From Chinchilla lanigera (lineage: Eukaryota; Chordata; Mammalia; Rodentia; Chinchillidae): 64,000 bases of DNA. Both the position numbers and the translations under genes were made by a program. The stretch is taken from contig NW_004955418.1 of the NCBI RefSeq assembly GCF_000276665.1, positions 3,544,000 to 3,607,999 of the forward strand, given 5' to 3'. Below, piece after piece: positions 61,930 through 64,000 of this stretch (position 1 is its first letter; each line of letters starts with the position of its first letter). Below the pieces are notes generated by a model that saw nothing but the letters and a program-made list of their open reading frames with translations, was not told where the DNA came from and made no database searches.

Positions 61930-62515
61930 TGACACAGGAAAATAAAAACTCCCAATCTGAATGATATCTGGGATGAGTTTGGGTTCTCTAAAATCAAAGA
62001 ATGAATTTTAGAGCAGAATATATTTATTGAGGAAAAGAAAGCTTCTGTCCAAGAGAGGGACAGAAGAGGGGCCCTGAGTGGTTTGCCCAAGACTCTGTCT
62101 TTTCCAGGGACTTTTATAGAGCAAAACCACGAGGTGAGGAGGGTCCAAGGTAGGGGAAAACGGACAAAACTATGGTCAGCCAATAAGAATTTTTCAGGTA
62201 AAATTGATTAAACCTGGATCAAATGGGGAAGCGAGTCACGTAGCATATGGGCATGAATACAGAACAGGGGCTTTTCCTGTAAGGGACTGGGTCAAGGACT
62301 CTTCCAGGTGATCGCTACTTATTCAGAATATCAGTCCCTGAGTTCCATCCCTGGGGAGGTAAGTGGGTGTCTTTGTTTAATCTTTAGTTTTGAGATCTGG
62401 CATGAAGTAGTACCTCCTCTCCATTCGTAAGGTATCTTGTCTTCCATACTGGCTCCTTCGAAGGCCTGGCCCTGACTGCCTATAATATTTCTATCTAACT
62501 CAGCTGTCTATAACA
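61930..62515 (-). repeat. ERV-like LTR, copy 1 (intact order)
   Basis: The reverse complement begins TGTTATAGACAGC, has a TATA-like CTATAAAAGTCCCTGG, then CCTCAATAAATATATTC (poly(A) signal), and ends CTGTGTCA. The TATA to AATAAA order is that of a retroviral LTR. No TSD seen; boundaries within about 5 bp. Confidence 0.7.
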
Positions 62516-62612
62516 TCCTAATGTCAGAATCATCTATAAAGGAAACTCTCTATTTAAGAAAGGTATGACTTTATGTTAAATAAAATAAGCCAGACACAAA
62601 AAGAAAAATACT

Positions 62613-63004
62613 GCTTCCCATTTTCCCCTAACTTTCTTATAGTCCCACAGTCAGTAATAAATCTCAGGATAATAAAGCAGCTAGATATGTTGATAAATAA
62701 AACACTGCGATTCTATGGGGCTGGGGATTTAGCTCAGCGGCAAAGCGCCTGCCTGGCAAGCGCAAGGTCGTGAGTTCGGTTCCTGGTACCAGAGAAAAAA
62801 CAAACAAACAAAAAAACAAAACACTGCGATTCTAAATAAATCAACAATGAAATAAACTTGCAAATATATTGCCAGCATCTTGTATCTTGATATATGGATT
62901 ATATGCACTATAAAAACTGTAATGTCAGAAAGGAAAATATTATATATGTAACATAAATTTAGGTTCTAAGGTACTAACAATATAAAAATTCCTTAATAGG
63001 CTTA
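62613..63004 (+). repeat. Direct duplication unit A, copy 2
   Basis: Counterpart of 61106-61400, with a young ID at 62716-62817. Confidence 0.85.
62716..62817 (+). mobile_element. Very young ID SINE, 17-bp perfect TSD
   Basis: A full ID body (GGGGCTGGGGATTTAGCTCAG start, GAGTTCGGTTCCTGG box B-like) and a CAAA-type tail lie between identical AAAACACTGCGATTCTA at 62699-62715 and 62818-62834. The paralogous copy at 61106-61400 lacks it. Confidence 0.97.
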
Positions 63005-63290
63005 CCTCACACTCCTCTGCCCAAGAGATCTCCTGCCTCAGCCTACAGGATATGGGAACACATGCCAACATTCCTAACTTTTTTCTGGGAATGTGTGTTT
63101 AGAACGAATATTAGGTATGGTGAATTTAGGTCAGTTCAGGATAGTCTAATTTCAGGTTCATTGTTAGCTTAACAGGCCATGAGGAGATGGCTTACAAACC
63201 CCAATACCGTATATTATCTATAGTAAAACACGCTTCAAGACCAACCACTTACTTCCAAATGAAACAATTGTTGTTTTTTTTTCTTTTTTT

Positions 63291-63787
63291 AAGAGCAGAA
63301 TATATTTATTGAGGGAAAGAAAGCTTCTGTCCAAGAGAGACAGAAGGAGGGCCCGAGTGGGTTGCCCAAGACTCTGTCTTTTCCAGGGAATTTATAGAAC
63401 AAAACCAAGAGGTTAGGCTGGCCTAAGGTAGGGGAAAATGGACAAAACTATGGTCAGCCAATAAGAATTGTTCAGGTAAAATTGATTAAATCGGGATCAA
63501 ATGGGAAAGCGAGTCATGTAGCAAGCGTTACAGGCCGCTGAGTTAGACAGAAATATTATAGGCAGTCAGACAGGGCCAAGACTTCAAAGGAGCCAACATG
63601 AAAGATAAGATTTTGTCTTCGATATTTCCTGTGGGCCTGACCTCAAGGCAAAAGATTAGACAAATGTACCCACATACCTTCCTAGGTGTAAACATCAGGG
63701 ATTGACATTCTAAATAGGTAGCAATCACCTTGAAGAGTCCCTGATCCAACCCCTTACAGGAAAAGCCCCTGTTTTTTATTCATGCTT
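63291..63787 (-). repeat. ERV-like LTR, copy 2, with inverted half
   Basis: 63291-63518 matches copy 1 (62002-62240) in the same direction. 63527-63787 matches copy 1 (about 62245-62515) in the reverse direction. TAGCAAGC and GCTTGCTA stand at the two ends of the inverted block. Confidence 0.85.
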
Positions 63788-63795
63788 GCTTGCTA

Positions 63796-64000
63796 TGAAA
63801 TAACTGTTCTTAAACAGGCCTTGTCTGCACTCAAAAGACAGAAATTCTTTGTTTGGTGTTTAGAATAGCCTAACACACTACACTTGCCTATTTCTTTCTT
63901 CTGCACTCCTGCTCCTAAGGCCATCTTCTCATCCTTTTGTTTTCTATTTTAAAATGTTAAAAAGCTTAATGAGATAGGAAAAGGTAGTGGCTGATGTGTT
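63796..64000. other. Unassigned sequence to window end
   Basis: Nothing recognised. Confidence 0.4.

Overview
The window reads as repeat-rich nuclear DNA of a non-murid rodent. The evidence is direct: sixteen copies of a tRNA-Ala-like ID SINE (box A-like TTAGCTCAGCGGCA, box B-like GAGTTCGGTTC), many bounded by perfect 13-17 bp target-site duplications (TSDs); a B1 SINE with the rodent-specific internal duplication of about 29 bp; MaLR-type LTRs ending in the usual 'GTGAGCTAAATAAA ... TCTCAGCAACAAGA' block; and L1 of several ages. The lineage (beaver-like, squirrel-like or hystricomorph) is inference and I do not settle it.

I find no protein-coding exon I can support, and no tRNA, rRNA, CRISPR or operon-like structure. 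The open frames are short, start in repeats or are antisense to them. The window is best read as intergenic or deep-intronic sequence built from layers of transposable elements.

Layout: 0.5-2.1 kb is a broken hAT-transposase-derived coding sequence. 3.4-3.5 kb is a TATC microsatellite. 3.9-8.9 kb is a degraded L1 on the minus strand, abutting at 8.95 kb an L1 5' end in the opposite orientation that runs to 10.8 kb. 10.8-13.6 kb is a MaLR element with two near-complete LTRs plus a third, diverged LTR. 13.6-14.3 kb is more antisense L1. 14.3-24.9 kb is mostly unassigned, with SINEs, one minus-strand MaLR LTR and L1 tails. 25-26.2 kb is an antisense L1 3' end. 26-42 kb is mostly unassigned, with hAT MITEs, L2 relics, a solo MaLR LTR, ID SINEs and one 100-N assembly gap inside an ID element. 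42.4-50.8 kb is one old plus-strand L1 interrupted by three different ERV LTRs, several SINEs and an inverted-repeat cluster. 51-52.1 kb is a second L1 3' end. 52-59 kb is mostly unassigned, with an L2 3' end and a solo LTR. 58.9-60.2 kb is an L1 split by mariner sequence. 61.1-63.8 kb is an old tandem duplication whose second copy carries an internal inversion.

The parts do not work together as a pathway. I saw no undescribed functional system. The points worth a second look are structural: an inversion bounded by an 8-bp inverted repeat, an assembly gap with a 62-bp duplicated flank, opposed mariner transposase ends, a possible twin-primed L1, and very young SINE insertions.
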